A stretch of 64,000 bases of DNA from Tupaia tana (Eukaryota > Chordata > Mammalia > Scandentia > Tupaiidae), in NCBI GenBank assembly GCA_026018925.1, contig JAKSZU010000018.1:26536452-26600451 (forward strand), given 5' to 3'. The translations under genes were made by a program, and so were the position numbers. Below are positions 52,281-63,343 of this stretch, piece after piece (position 1 is the first letter of the stretch; each line of letters opens with the position of its first letter). A model generated the notes under the pieces. The model made no database searches. It was not told the origin of the DNA and saw only the letters and a list, made by a program, of their open reading frames with translations.

Positions 52281-52505
52281 GGGACTGGCCAGTGGTATAA
52301 TGGTTAAGGTGCTGGATTCCCACATGGTTGACCATGGTTCAAGTTCCGGACCTGCCGACTTGCTTTCTCACTGTTCCTCTCTTTCTGGTCAAATTTAAAA
52401 ACAAACAAACAAACAAAAATTAAACAAACAAAAAAGGGCTGAGGGATAAAATTAAATAAAATAATTATTTAAAAAAATTAAAAATAACAATGACATAAAG
52501 AAAAA
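52281..52505 (+). mobile_element. tRNA-SINE A, short form with long A-rich tail
   Basis: GGGACTGGCCAGTGGTATAATGGTTAAGGTGCTGG head, CTTGCTTTCTCACTGTTCC, CTTTCTGGTCAAATTTAAA, then about 110 bp of (AAAC)n and AAATAATTATTTAAAAA-type tail. The duplication ACAAAGTGG-CC lies at 52269-52280 and 52506-52517. Confidence 0.9.
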
Positions 52506-52519
52506 ACAAAGTGGCCCAT

Positions 52520-54040
52520 TTTGACACCCATTAGCCTCTGGAAATGGCTTTGTCCCACCTAATCTCCAAAAAATACTTGTGATACAAGACTTCGTCTTCC
52601 AGTAAACAGCATTCTTCTTCCTCGAGAAAATGTTCATGGTCCTAGATTACTAAGTCCGAAACAGAGGCCATCTCAGTTACCACAGAGGGTTATATCAATT
52701 TCTTTAACAGTTATAGTTTTTTGGAAAATTTCCAGATATATTTTCTCATTTGATAATAATGAACATTTAGCTCCTGTGAAAGCATGTGCTAGAATGGGAA
52801 AAGGACTGTGGCAGATGTGACATTTATGAGATCTCGCACAGGGCATAAATTAGCATGAAGAAGCCAAGGCTGTTCAAGTGTGTAAGACACAGAGTCCGTA
52901 ATCAGAGACAGGGTGTCATTTGTATTTACATGCAAGCAGACCTGGAGACACTGATCATGAAACATTCAGCAACATTATCCTCCTTGTACTCTTTCTCTTT
53001 TTAATGTTGCCATGGGGGATATTCAAAGGAATTTGTGCACATTTAAAAAGAATTTTTTAATTTGTCTTTGTTTTCAGATTGATTTCACACTTTACATAAA
53101 GTCTCCATCATGATGTATATAATGTATTTTTCTCAACAGAGAACTTCGTAGCTTTTTGTTAATTTTTTTTCCCTCTTTGTACCTTTACCACCCACTCTCT
53201 ACCCTCTGCTCCCCTCTCTTACAGTCTCTAGTATCTACATTTATCCTCTCTACTATCATATCTTCAAATTTGTACAAATCGAAAAGAAAATGTTTTGACC
53301 CAAACTATGAATTAGTTCATATCAATAAGATAAAATTTAAAAAATCAAGCATATAAATGGCAAACGATTTTTTGAAGTGTGTTACGCAGTTTGAGATTAA
53401 AGTGTTTAATATGTTAATGTTTAATAGTGTTTACTCATAGTACAGATCAGATTTGAACATTACTAGCACCCCACAAACTTCCTTTACTGAGTTATTTTAG
53501 TGGTACATGCCTAGTGATCAAACTAAACAAAAGAGTGGGTCAATACTTCTCGTGTTCAGGAACCTCTACTTCCCAAGGCCTAAAAGCCTTGGAACTACCA
53601 AATTCCTGGGGGCTTTTTGAGTTTTTGGTGTGTGTGTATGTTTTTGTTTTTTGTTGTTTGGGTTTTTGTTTTAGTTTGTGTCCTTAGCCCCTGGAAGAAT
53701 GCTACAAACTCTGACCCACATATTTCTCTTTCTATATCTCAACCTGAGACTCGAGAAACATCCTAAAAGAGAAAAATAATACATAAAAGTGGTGGAAAAT
53801 ATTGAGTCAATCTCAAGGCACTTTCCATTTCTGTGTCTTGGTTTGCTTTAAATGTCCTCATATTACTTTGTTTTTGTTGTGTGAAATTTCATGGCATTCC
53901 ATCAGAGTCTGAAGTAGAGATTTTAGGAATGATTCATAAATGCAGTAAATTGCCTTTGTGGTTAATAATTTAAACTATCTACAATATGAAAAGTACTGCG
54001 AGAACCAAAGTGGTCTGTACAAATCTCAGTGTATTTTAAA
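52520..54040. other. SINE-free unique interval
   Basis: No gene is supported. A T/G-rich run lies at 53625-53685. Confidence 0.4.
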
Positions 54041-54046
54041 TTCCTG

Positions 54047-54310
54047 AAGCCAACCCACAGTACAGTGATTAAAGTAGCTGGGTCCTATACCACTGATTGC
54101 ATAGTTCGAGTCTCAGACCTGGCAGCTTGAAAAACACATCGAGTACATGTGCATGCATGCCCAAAATACCAAAAGGAGGTAAAATGTAGCAAAAGGAATT
54201 ATGTAAGGCCATTCTACATGGGGGGCTATTTCGTACTTTCTCTTGTTCTTTCTCTCTCTCTCTGTCTTTCTGTCTCTCCAGTGACTGCAGGTATCCCCTG
54301 GCAATTTTAT
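54047..54310 (+). mobile_element. tRNA-SINE A, older subfamily
   Basis: AGCCAACCCACAGTACAGTGATTAAAGTAGCTGGGTCC head, GTTCGAGTCTCAGACCTGG, CCCAAAATACCAAAAGGAG, CCAGTGACTGCAGGTATCCCCTGGCAA end. Confidence 0.76.
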
Positions 54311-54703
54311 TTCATTACTGTAAAACAGTGACAAGAAATGAGAAGTTTTAGTACAAATATTATGTTGGTGCTGTCCACTAATACCGTGCATGCTGTAAGT
54401 CAGAAAACCCAAGTTTAGTGTTACACAGTACTCATGACTTATCAAAGTTCATACCAGCTAGTGGAGACTGCAAACTCAAAGCTCTCAATATCTGTCTAGT
54501 ACAAACATAAATTTGAACTTAAATTTATTTTAGTTTTTAGAATATCTAAACAATAACAGACCAAGCTGTAATTGCCTTCAAGTCTTCCCTTCTCTTTACC
54601 CACACCTCAGATCAGGTTGTAGGAGAGTACCCAGTTTGTACAGGGGATTTACAAGTCAGGCTGACTTTCCTGTCTCAGTGACTAGCTCAATCCCATAACC
54701 CTA

Positions 54704-54950
54704 AATTGGGTCATCCAGAGGTGTAACAATAACACAATTCTCTGTAATGCTGGAACTACATGAGAAGGTCCGAGGTTCATGTCTCGAATTCTCCCTGTAC
54801 ATGCTAAGTGCCCACATGTTTCCCTGTGACCTGGGCTGGCTGAGGCTAGAGGTGGATCATGGCATGAAGACCCAGATGAGGGTGCCCCATATTCTCTGTA
54901 TCTGTCTTTTGCTTTCTCTCTTCCATGGAAGAAATAAATAAGTAACCTAA
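54704..54950 (+). mobile_element. tRNA-like SINE B (best copy)
   Basis: GGGTCATCCAGAGGTGTAACAATAACACAATTCTCTGTAATGCTGGAACTACATGAGAAGGTCCGAGGTTCATGTC (head with box-B-like GAGGTTCATGTC), GACCTGGGCTGGCTGAGGCTAG, CATGGCATGAAGACCC and CTTCCATGGAAGAAATAAATAAG. Confidence 0.68.
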
Positions 54951-54964
54951 AAAAGAACTATTTT

Positions 54965-54966
<2 letters not shown>

Positions 54967-55013
<47 letters not shown>
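54967..55013. repeat. (TA)n microsatellite
   Basis: Uninterrupted TA run. Confidence 0.97.
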
Positions 55014-55016
<3 letters not shown>

Positions 55017-55031
55017 AAGGGTACAACTAAC

Positions 55032-55440
55032 TGTTCTTTTTAAAATTTATTTATTATTATCATAATCTTGTTTATATTACATTGAATCACATATAACTTT
55101 ACAGTGTATTACATTTCTTTTTCCAGAAGCAATACCATGCATATCAGTCCATACAAAGACATTAAAATCCCCATCATCATCTAATAGCTTTTCATTTTTT
55201 CCAGATATTTATTATTATTATTCCAATAATTTTTTTTTTTAAAAAATCAATCACTATTTATCATATTACTTGTAAAAAGACTTTACCCAACATGAAATAC
55301 TTCTCAAACCAGTCCAGTTGAGAATAGTATACACGTCATCATCAACAGGTAATAAGCCATATTTGTGTCCCACTAATGTCATGCCTCTCTATTTGTTCTC
55401 TTGCTATCCTTCTCCATACTCCTTTCTTCTCAAGTATTTT
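55032..55440 (-). mobile_element. Lineage-specific L1 3' UTR, antisense
   Basis: The reverse complement matches 38300-38700 word for word: GATAGCAAGAGAACAAATAGAGAGGCA, GACATTAGTGGG, GTATACTATTCTCAACTG, AGAAGTATTTCATG, GGTAAAGTCTTTTTACAAG, CATGCATGGTATTGC. Both copies belong to one L1 lineage. It is 5'-truncated within the UTR. Confidence 0.9.
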
Positions 55441-55473
55441 TACAAGAAAAATGATAAATAGTGATTGAATGTT

Positions 55474-55530
55474 TGATGCCAACGGGTGGCACCATGGTTA
55501 AGGCACTGGACTCCCACACGGCTGACACCA
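55474..55530 (+). mobile_element. tRNA-SINE A, head fragment
   Basis: GATGCCAACGGGTGGCACCATGGTTAAGGCACTGGACTCCCACACGGCTGAC. The sequence breaks just before box B. Confidence 0.7.
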
Positions 55531-55547
55531 AACTGTTCTCAAGTCTA

Positions 55548-55587
55548 TATATACATATACATATACATATACATATATATATATATG

Positions 55588-55618
<31 letters not shown>

Positions 55619-55619
55619 G
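55548..55619. repeat. (TACATA)n/(TA)n microsatellite
   Basis: TACATA units followed by TA. Confidence 0.95.
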
Positions 55620-55711
55620 ATTTTCCCTAAAAGGCTCCTTGAATAAAAGTCCTTCCCTTTCTGGGACTCCAGGATTTCCTCTGTGAAGTATTTCCTTAAT
55701 AAACTACATTG

Positions 55712-55862
55712 GAGACCAGCAGGTGACATAGTGGTTAGGGTGCTAAATACCCACATGAGTGTCTGTGGTTTGAGTCCCGAACCTGGTGGCTTGTTTTCTC
55801 ATTTTCCCTCCTTCTCTTACTAAGGACTATAGAAAGTTTAAAAAAGTAATAATAATAAAATT
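55712..55862 (+). mobile_element. tRNA-SINE A, short form
   Basis: GGAGACCAGCAGGTGACATAGTGGTTAGGGTGC head, GGTTTGAGTCCCGAACCTGGTGGCTTGTTTTCTC, and an AATAATAATAAAATTAAAAATT tail. Confidence 0.84.
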
Positions 55863-56090
55863 AAAAATTACCAAAAAATATTAAAATAAACTAGCATTAT
55901 ATATTCCTCCCTCTGTTCTTCTGGAACCCTTTATACATGGACTAGTTGTAGTACTTATGAATCGTCTATCCTTGAATGTTTATTATTCTCCAAAGATATT
56001 TTCTGATCACTTTCTTTCATCTATCTCTCATCCTTTGTCTTATCCATATCCATGGTTATATGCTGTATATACACAGCTAATTTTGAGTCT

Positions 56091-56283
56091 CAGGCCAGCT
56101 GCATAGTCTAATTATTGAGGGTACCAGGTCCCACATGGCTGATCAAGGTTCAAATTCCAGCCCCAGTGACTTGAAAAACAAACTGAACAAATGTATGTAC
56201 GTGCCCAAAATCATGACAGGATAGAGAAATGGAGAAGGGATTGCAGCATGACCATTACCCAAGGGGAATATGAGTGTCCTATT
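56091..56283 (+). mobile_element. tRNA-SINE A, older subfamily, 3'-truncated
   Basis: CAGGCCAGCTGCATAGTCTAATTATTGAGGGTACCAGGTCCCACATGGC, GGTTCAAATTCCAGCCCC, CCCAAAATCATGACAGG, then unrelated sequence. No tail. Confidence 0.74.
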
Positions 56284-56346
56284 TGAGGAATAGCATGAAG
56301 TTGGACTGGAGTGAGCAGAGAGTCAAAAACAGGAGTCATAAAGCTA

Positions 56347-56423
56347 TTGGATTGTTGGGAAAGTCGGATGCATTTTTGCATTGAGAAACAGAAAAATATT
56401 TCATGACTTTCCAGACAACCTAA
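56347..56423. mobile_element. Mariner-type palindromic MITE
   Basis: 77 bp. TTGGATTGTTGGGAAAGTCGGATG pairs with TTCATGACTTTCCAGACAACCTAA. TA flanks lie at 56345-56346 and 56424-56425. Confidence 0.87.
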
Positions 56424-56426
56424 TAT

Positions 56427-56593
56427 ATGACCAACAGTGGTGTGGGGGCTAAGGTGCTGGACTTTCACTTGGTTGACTGTGATTTGAGTCCCAGACCTGG
56501 AGGCTTGCTTTCTCTATTTCCCTCCCTTTTCTTTCTCTCTCTCTGGTCAAATTAAATAATAATAATAATAATAAATAAAATAATTATTTAAAA
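56427..56593 (+). mobile_element. tRNA-SINE A, short form
   Basis: ACCAACAGTGGTGTGGGGGCTAAGGTGCTGG head, GAGGCTTGCTTTCTC, CTCTGGTCAAATTAAATAATAATAATAATAATAAATAAAATAATTATTTAAAAA tail. It abuts the MITE. Confidence 0.85.
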
Positions 56594-56599
56594 ATCTAA

Positions 56600-59545
56600 A
56601 GCTATATGGAGAAAAAGCTTATGCTGAGCTTTGTAGGCTACTGTGATGAGTTTGGCTTTCACCCTGAATAAATGTGTGATCTATTGCAACATTTTGAGTA
56701 ATAACATGGTCTTATCCAACAATATCAAATAATGAAGCTGCTTGATCCCAAATAGCTTTATATTTAGTTTTAATTCTTTTTACAATGTATTATGTTATCA
56801 TATTGAATCTACCTTATCCCCAACCCTGTCTATATTCTGAAGTTAAATTCTCAAGAATCAGAATGATGTTTTATTGTCTTAGATTCCAAGAGTATATGTC
56901 TATACACATACACATCCATGGGCCCCAAAAAATACAGATATAGAATTATCTACAAAATAAATAAATATATACTCTTCAGTGTATATCAGACAAAGAGATA
57001 GATGCTATTGCATATTCGTTCAACTCACAACAGAAGTCAGATGTAACTGAAGGCACACACTGATAAAAGCACATATTCCATGTACATTGCTATTTCATTC
57101 ACCTTTGGGTGATTTAAGAATATCATCTTCTGCTGCAAAGTCTTATTTTGAGCAAAGAGCATATATTTCATCTACCGTATGAAATGTTTAAATGATATGA
57201 ATAACACTGAAGATATGGAGAAAAACACAACCACCACAACAAAAACTGTGGCTCTCTGGTAAGACCTGTCATTATTGTGAGACTTTACATATATTTTAAT
57301 GCTTTTATTTTCTCACAAGAATGCTAAGGGGTATGTAATGTCATTTTGATTTTTATAATGAAAATGTTACCAAGGGTGTCAAGGAAGCAGAATATTTTTA
57401 AAATGAGAATTTGAACTCCAAACTATCACTATCAGAATCAGAACTTCAATGTATTTTGCTTTATCACTCCATTCAATAGTAGGTCTCTACATTATAGAAA
57501 ATGTATGCATCTATTACAGAGATATGTATCTTTACATATATTCATAGACCTAAGAACACTTATGTAGTATTTATATGGGGAAAAAAAGAAGAAGAAACTA
57601 CTACCATATTTTGGAAAACTGTCTTGTATTTAAAAAGAATGCTTTGTGTAAGTGGCAAAGGATGCGATTTTGCCATATCCAAAGAAGTGAATATAGGTTT
57701 AGCAATTTATTTTCCTCGATCTGGGATTCTGACTTCTTCAGTAAGATCCCATATAATTTCTCACTTTTGCTTAATGTGTCTCTTAGAATGCTTCAAAAGA
57801 CACATGATACTTTAAATCATAACCTTGGTTCTTTTTAAAACCTTCTCATATTAGAAATAAACCTTAGTGAATTTTTTCTCCTCTGAATCTCCATTACCCA
57901 CCTTATCCAAGGCCACTCTATTCTCCCCTGAAGGATAGTGCCTATCACATCCCTAATGGCTCTGGAGAGGAATCATTCTGAAATGTATGTAAGAATAATT
58001 TCCACCAACAATATTTGTATTAATATATGCATATGTGTATGTATACATATATACACACATACATGCTTACATACCTAAGTATACAAAATAGTCTGTATAT
58101 GTATGTATGCATGCACACGTATTTGCACATGGCTGTTCAAAAATCTTAAACTTTAAGGCCAGATAAACTAAGACTAGAAACTAATCTGGGATCATGTTAG
58201 CAGCATTAGGCTCAGCAAGTCTCAAGCTCCCTAAAACTCAGTTTCCCCATTTGTGGAATAGAAATAATGTTGCCATTTCTAGAAGTTATTGCAATGCTAT
58301 AATGACATGATGAAATTCAAGTAAATGCTGAAAGCTAATATTTATTTAATAATAGTAGTTTACTATTACTACTAATTCGGATCTATGTATTAATATCTAG
58401 TATGTATGGAAATGCACTTACTAAGTTTGTATAAACAGTAATGGGTTAATATCAAATCATTTTTCATCATGGAGCTTTGTAATACAATTGCTTATGCAAG
58501 TGAGGTATTCATTTCCTTTGATATATAAAGTCTTTGCTATAAACTGGAAATGTCACAGTGGCACTCTATGGCCCTCTTAAAGTAACCTACTCTCAAACCA
58601 TCCTCTTGGCAGTTGAGTATTCTTTCTAGTTTCCTGTGATTTACACATCTGTCCACTATGATGGGAAGCCATGCCGATAGGTGGACAGAGGTGGACCACA
58701 CATCGATCTCTCTGACATGCCATTAGCCATCTTCTTTAACTTAATACAACCTGACGAGTCTTGGCCATTCAATTTTCCCACCAAAGACACTGTGTTTAAT
58801 AGAATTAGAACTCTCTCTGCTCTTGTGTCATGTTTTATGCTTAGACAGATTCCGCGTTGTTCTTAACCCTCTTTATTTTGGGTCATTTTCCTAATTCTTA
58901 GTTTCCTTTTTAAAAAAAATACCTATACTAAGTAAAAAGCTAACCATTTTGTTGAGTTAAAAAACAGAAGTAAAGTTCAAGTTATAAGGAAAGAAGGAAT
59001 TTACTGGTTTCACAAAGGTAGCATGGAATAAGGGTCGTAGCCTGAGGAATGCAGTCAGGACCACCAGCAGTATGGCCAGATAGAAATGGCAACATATCCA
59101 CTGACCCTGAAAAGGCTAGGATCTTTTATACTAGTAAAAGGGTTATGCTACATGTAAGTTATTCTTAAAAAGGTTACACTGGACAAAGAAAACAGAAGAG
59201 GACCTATAGAGATGGAGGAAGGGACAGGACAGGGCAAAAGTCTATTTGCATAAGTGGTCAGGAGCAAATCTTTGGCAGTGAGGGTAGTCAGTATGTATAA
59301 CCAGCCTAAGGGAAAGTGCAAACTGGAATTATTTTGATACAAAATACCTTGTAAAAGTCAGCCACATAGTCAATAAGGAGTAATTGTAATAGCTAAACAA
59401 GTTTTGGCCACCCCCTATTCTGACATGCAAGGTAATATATTCACAAGTTGTGGTGACTAGGATGTAGATTCCTTTGGGAATACTAGTATACCAACCCCAG
59501 GCTGAAACAAACCTCCCCAGTTATATTTCTATAAGTGTTTAGACC
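56600..59545. other. Long SINE-free interval
   Basis: About 2.9 kb without SINE A or B. It contains a weak MIR-like stretch (57280-57480), a TATG/CATA-rich stretch (58015-58125) and the MIR at 58220. 58980-59520 looks like an old LTR or MER repeat (GACTAGGATGTAGATTCCTTTGGGAAT) that I cannot name. No gene is supported. Confidence 0.42.
58220..58345 (+). repeat. MIR 3' half
   Basis: CCCTAAAACTCAGTTTCCCCATTTGTGGAATAGAAATAATGTTGCC...TTATTGCAATGCTATAATGACATGATG is the MIR 3' text. Confidence 0.82.
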
Positions 59546-59560
59546 ACCTTCATATTTTAC

Positions 59561-59770
59561 ATTTTTTTATGCTAGAGAGCATGTTACACAAAAGAGGAAG
59601 AAAGCATATACCCCACTGGGGCCTGGTCATGCCACAATTCGTTTTCCTCCATTTCTCTATCCCATCAAGATCCTTGCCATGAGCTAATGCCCAGGGTATT
59701 TTCAAGCCCTTGGGACTATAATTCAAACTCTGGTTGACCACGTGGGATCTGTCTTTCCACGCTCAGCATT
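59561..59770 (-). mobile_element. tRNA-SINE A, older 'GGATC' subfamily
   Basis: TTATGCTAGAGAGCATG to GACCACGTGGGATCTGTCTTTCCACGCTCAGC, with CATGCCACAATTCGTTTTCCTCCATTTCTC in between. Diverged. Confidence 0.7.
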
Positions 59771-59809
59771 CAATCCTGCCGTAAGGGGTTTACCCTACAG
59801 TTTACTTTT

Positions 59810-59982
59810 TTTTTTTTTTTAATAATTATTTAAATTTTATTCATTCATTCATTTATTTTAATTTGACCAGAGAGAAACACAGAGAGAGAGAGAAAGTGAG
59901 AAAGCAAGCCACCAGGTCTTCAAACCGTGGTCGGCCATGTGGGAGTGTCCAGCACCTTAGCCACTATGCCACCTGCTGGTCC
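59810..59982 (-). mobile_element. tRNA-SINE A, short form
   Basis: A perfect 16-bp duplication CCTACAGTTTACTTTT (59794-59809, 59983-59998). Tail AATAATTATTTAAATTTTATTCATTCATTC, body AATTTGACCAGAG to CACCTGCTGGTCC. Confidence 0.95.
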
Positions 59983-60213
59983 CCTACAGTTTACTTTTAA
60001 TATAAATTTATACATATTGTTTTGTTATGATTTCATCTCATCTTTTCCTCTGGAAGTTACGATAGATTCCCAGAGGACTTTTAAATCTTTTCTGTTCAAC
60101 TGTATTTGAGATAGTTGAGAATATCCCTAACTCTTGATTACCTTTAATTTGTACAACGTGAATCACAGGTTTCATTTAGTACTTTGAGTTTTAAAATTTT
60201 GGCAGAGACCATT

Positions 60214-60876
60214 TGCTGTGGTTTGAATATGTCTCCCCAAACTTCATGTGTTAAAATTTGGTTGTGATGAGACTAACAGATTGAAAACTATGGTGTTGAA
60301 AGGCGGGTCACCCCCTTTGGGAGGTGATTAGACTTAAAGAGCTCAAGGTAGGTCCTCCACAATTGACTCCTGATGGGTTCATAAGAAATAATGAAATCAG
60401 AACAAAGATACATACAACAGGCATGACTGCCCTATTTCATACATGATGCCTTCTACCATGTTGTCCACCAGCAAAAAGACACACCAGATATGGCCCCTTG
60501 ACATTGGACCTCCAAACTAAGTAAATAAGCTTCTATTCCTATAAATTACCCCCAACTTGGGCATTTCTGCTTTATGTTTTGTCTTTAATTTTTTTCCTTT
60601 ATTCATGATAAGTCACCTACACATTAGAGTTAGAAAAAGTGAGAAGGAGGGACAGACAGGAGCACCCTATATAGAGGGTCTGACCATACCAGATCCTCTC
60701 CCTCCAGTCCTCAGCTCCTGGGTGCTCACACACATGCCTGGTGTGTTTCAGGCTGGCTGGGTCAGATATTTGAATCATAGTCTTTGTATGGATCCAACTT
60801 CTCTTGAGTAGTGTGTTACTACCGCACCACAGGAATGACCCAGGCATTTCTATTATTATAACACATTGGACTAGAA
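60214..60876 (+). mobile_element. MaLR (MST/MLT1-type) LTR carrying a SINE
   Basis: GCTGTGGTTTGAATATGTCTCCCCAAACTTCATGTGTTAAAATTTGG, CCCTTTGGGAGGTGATTAG, ATGATGCCTTCTACCATG, TATAAATTACCCCCAACTTGGGCATTTCT, then after the SINE ATTATTATAACACATTGGAC. This is MaLR order. Confidence 0.8.
60569..60842 (-). mobile_element. tRNA-SINE A, older subfamily, inside the MaLR LTR
   Basis: GGCATTTCT flanks both sides (60560-60568, 60843-60851). The body runs from AGAGTTAGAAAAAGTGAGAAGG to ACCGCACCACAGGAATGACCC. The family is recognisable but the copy is diverged. Confidence 0.72.
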
Positions 60877-61287
60877 CTTTGTCAAACTATGAGTCAGTCA
60901 GGCAATAGGAGGGATGGATAATGGAATTGTTTTGCTAAGAAATTTTTATTGCCAGATAGGAAAAGATTAGAAGTACATGGGAACATGTGGTTGGTTTCTC
61001 ACCTGCAAAGTAAAATTCTTGGGGTTGAATTAATTTCTAGAATGAGATAATTCAATTGATGTGTAAGAGGCAAGTATCAGAGCTACTGGGGAAACATTTT
61101 TGAAAAGAGTCATTTAAGTCTCTTATCTTTAGTCCTCATTACATTCTAATAGTACTTTGCTTCTGTCTTATCTTGAAGAGTTTAAAGTGTCTTTAGACTA
61201 TAGTCTAACCATTGACAATAATAAACTTGAGTGATGCCTATCTTTAAAATTAAAAAATGGACTAATCATTAAGTTAATAATGTTTAT

Positions 61288-61570
61288 AGGCCAGCAAGTA
61301 GTGTGGTGGTTAGGGCAGCTGGATCCCATATGGCTAACTTTTTGGTTCAAGTGCTGGACCTGGCGGCTTGAATATCACAAAAGATGCCTGTGCACGAGTG
61401 CCCAAAATCCCAAGAAGAGAATGGAGGAGACGGGATTGCAGTGAGGTTATCTGCCCTTGAGGGTGATTTCTCTTTCCCTTTGTCTCTCTCTGGTGAGTGC
61501 ATACACTGTATAACAACAACAAAAAAAGAATTCCTAAACCAAAAATCAAACAAACAAAAAGATAGTAAAG
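61288..61570 (+). mobile_element. tRNA-SINE A, 'GGATCCCA' subfamily
   Basis: GGCCAGCAAGTAGTGTGGTGGTTAGGGCAGCTGGATCCCATATGGC, CCCAAAATCCCAAGAAGAG, CAAAAAAAG tail. It is flanked by AATAATGTTTATA (about 61275-61287, 61573-61585). Confidence 0.9.
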
Positions 61571-61677
61571 ATAATAATGTTTATATTCTCCATTCCTGGA
61601 GTTCTACTTATTCAGGGACAAAAGAGAAAATGATAAATAATTTCTTCAAATTTAGAAAAAAGTATAGTTTTTTTTAA

Positions 61678-61845
61678 AAATTATTTAACTTTATTTATTA
61701 TTATTAGTTTTTAATATGTGGAGGACATGTGTGCTAACAGAGAGAAAGAGAGAGAGACAGGAAGCAATCTGTCAAGTCTGGGACTTGAACTGCAGTGGGC
61801 CATGTGGGAGACCAACGCCGTCACCATCATGCCACCTTCTGGTCC
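61678..61845 (-). mobile_element. tRNA-SINE A, short/intermediate form
   Basis: AATTATTTAACTTTATTTATTATTATT tail, GGAGGACATGTGTGCTAACAGAGAG, then CATGCCACCTTCTGGTCC. A mosaic of short-form tail and long-form 3' block, like 2881-3064. Confidence 0.78.
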
Positions 61846-61977
61846 TGTGAGTTTTTCTATTGGTCATGATTGCCATTATGGCTACAAACTATGAGTAATT
61901 AATGAATTTACAAAAGCATCTTGGATCTGAGAGGAAAAGCAGAAAAGAAAAAATAAAGGAGTTGCACAAAATGAAAT

Positions 61978-62040
61978 ATATATATATACTACATTATGTA
62001 TATATATATAATACATTATATAAATATATATATAATACAT

Positions 62041-62084
<44 letters not shown>
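61978..62084. repeat. (TA)n/(CA)n compound microsatellite
   Basis: TATATA and ACATTATATA units followed by about 20 CA repeats. Confidence 0.96.
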
Positions 62085-62087
<3 letters not shown>

Positions 62088-62321
62088 TGTTTGGAGGAAA
62101 TAAGGACACAGCATTTTAATTTTAAAACTTGGTATTATGTGTTTCAAAGGCTAATCTCCATGACCTCTCTAACGGAGATTTATTAATATCTTTAATTTTC
62201 AAATAAAAAGATAAGGCAAAAGAGATGAAATAATATGAAAATTTCAGGAAAAAACAAATTTGAATTAATATATATTTATCTGTGTCTAGAAAAATTGACA
62301 TTAAGATAATTCATTCATTCT

Positions 62322-62553
62322 TTTGTATTTGCTAGAGAACACATGCACTCCGCAGAGAGAGATGATGGGGAGGAAGAAAGTACCCTCACAGGGAATGATC
62401 ACACCACGGTCCTTTCTTCTTCCTTTCTTCCCCTTTTCAGAATTTTGGGCAAATGTACACACATGCCCAGTGTGGTTTTCACACTGCTGGGTCTGGGACT
62501 TATACTGTGAAGTTGGCCATGTGGGATCCATCTGCCTTCCCCACCAGGCCATG
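62322..62553 (-). mobile_element. tRNA-SINE A, older 'GGATCC' subfamily
   Basis: TTGCTAGAGAACACATGCACTCCGCAGAGAG, CAGAATTTTGGGCAAATG, GGCCATGTGGGATCCATCTGCC. Confidence 0.75.
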
Positions 62554-62727
62554 AGCTAGACCAATAATTCATTAACTTGTAAGTCAGTGAGATGAATTAT
62601 TAATTTAGTCATAAAAAATTTCCATTGCATTGAAAATGTGTTCTAAGTTGCCTGACTTTGCGGTAACTTTTAAGTGGACACTGTTTCCTAAGAAAGCATA
62701 CTTACCTGTATTTGCTGGTTTCTTTAA

Positions 62728-62960
62728 AATTTATGTCTGTCTTTAATGAAAGGGAAAAAGAGAGAGAGAAAGACAAGCATCCTCAATGGAGTCTTACTCA
62801 ATCCCCATTACTGCCAAGCCTTTCAGTCAGCCAGGATCACAGGAACGCCCATACATGAGCACTGGGCCTGTACAGGTTGACCTGAGAACCTAGCGCTGAT
62901 CTGTCTGGCTTTCATCATTACAGAGCTTTGCAATATCACACACCGCCATGGAGGAGCTTA
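62728..62960 (-). mobile_element. tRNA-like SINE B
   Basis: GTCTGTCTTTAATGAAAGGGAAAAAGAGAG, CATCCTCAATGGAGTCTTACTCAATCCCC, CTGTACAGGTTGACCTGAGAACC, GGCTTTCATCATTACAGAGC. It shares its layout with 27945-28163 (CAACAGAATTTCACAGTATG..., GTGTACAGGTGACCTGGGG). Confidence 0.63.
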
Positions 62961-62964
62961 CACT

Positions 62965-63340
62965 TAATTTTAAATTACTGAAGTTTAATTATTTATGGCC
63001 AAATAATCAGAAAAGCAAATGACATAAAACCTTCTAATTTATTACAAAAACTAGTACTTTAAAACATTTGAATATACATGATAAATAAATTTGAACTCCT
63101 GAAAATTCAGATGCATGTCTAGTGCTTACAAAGTTTTAAAAATAAAACCTACCTTCTTCCTATTAGATATAACTTTACAAGCATCTGTACTTTTTAAAAA
63201 ATAATATTTCATAACCCACTGTTTACTAGTTAATAAAACCTCTAAGTTTGGGGCTCAGCTTCTAAGCAGTAGGGTTCTGGATAATAAAGAACAATGTTTG
63301 ACGTGGAGACCAGATGATGGTATTCTGTATGAAAGAGTAT
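62965..63340. other. Unique AT-rich interval
   Basis: No supported feature. Confidence 0.4.
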
Positions 63341-63343
63341 GAT

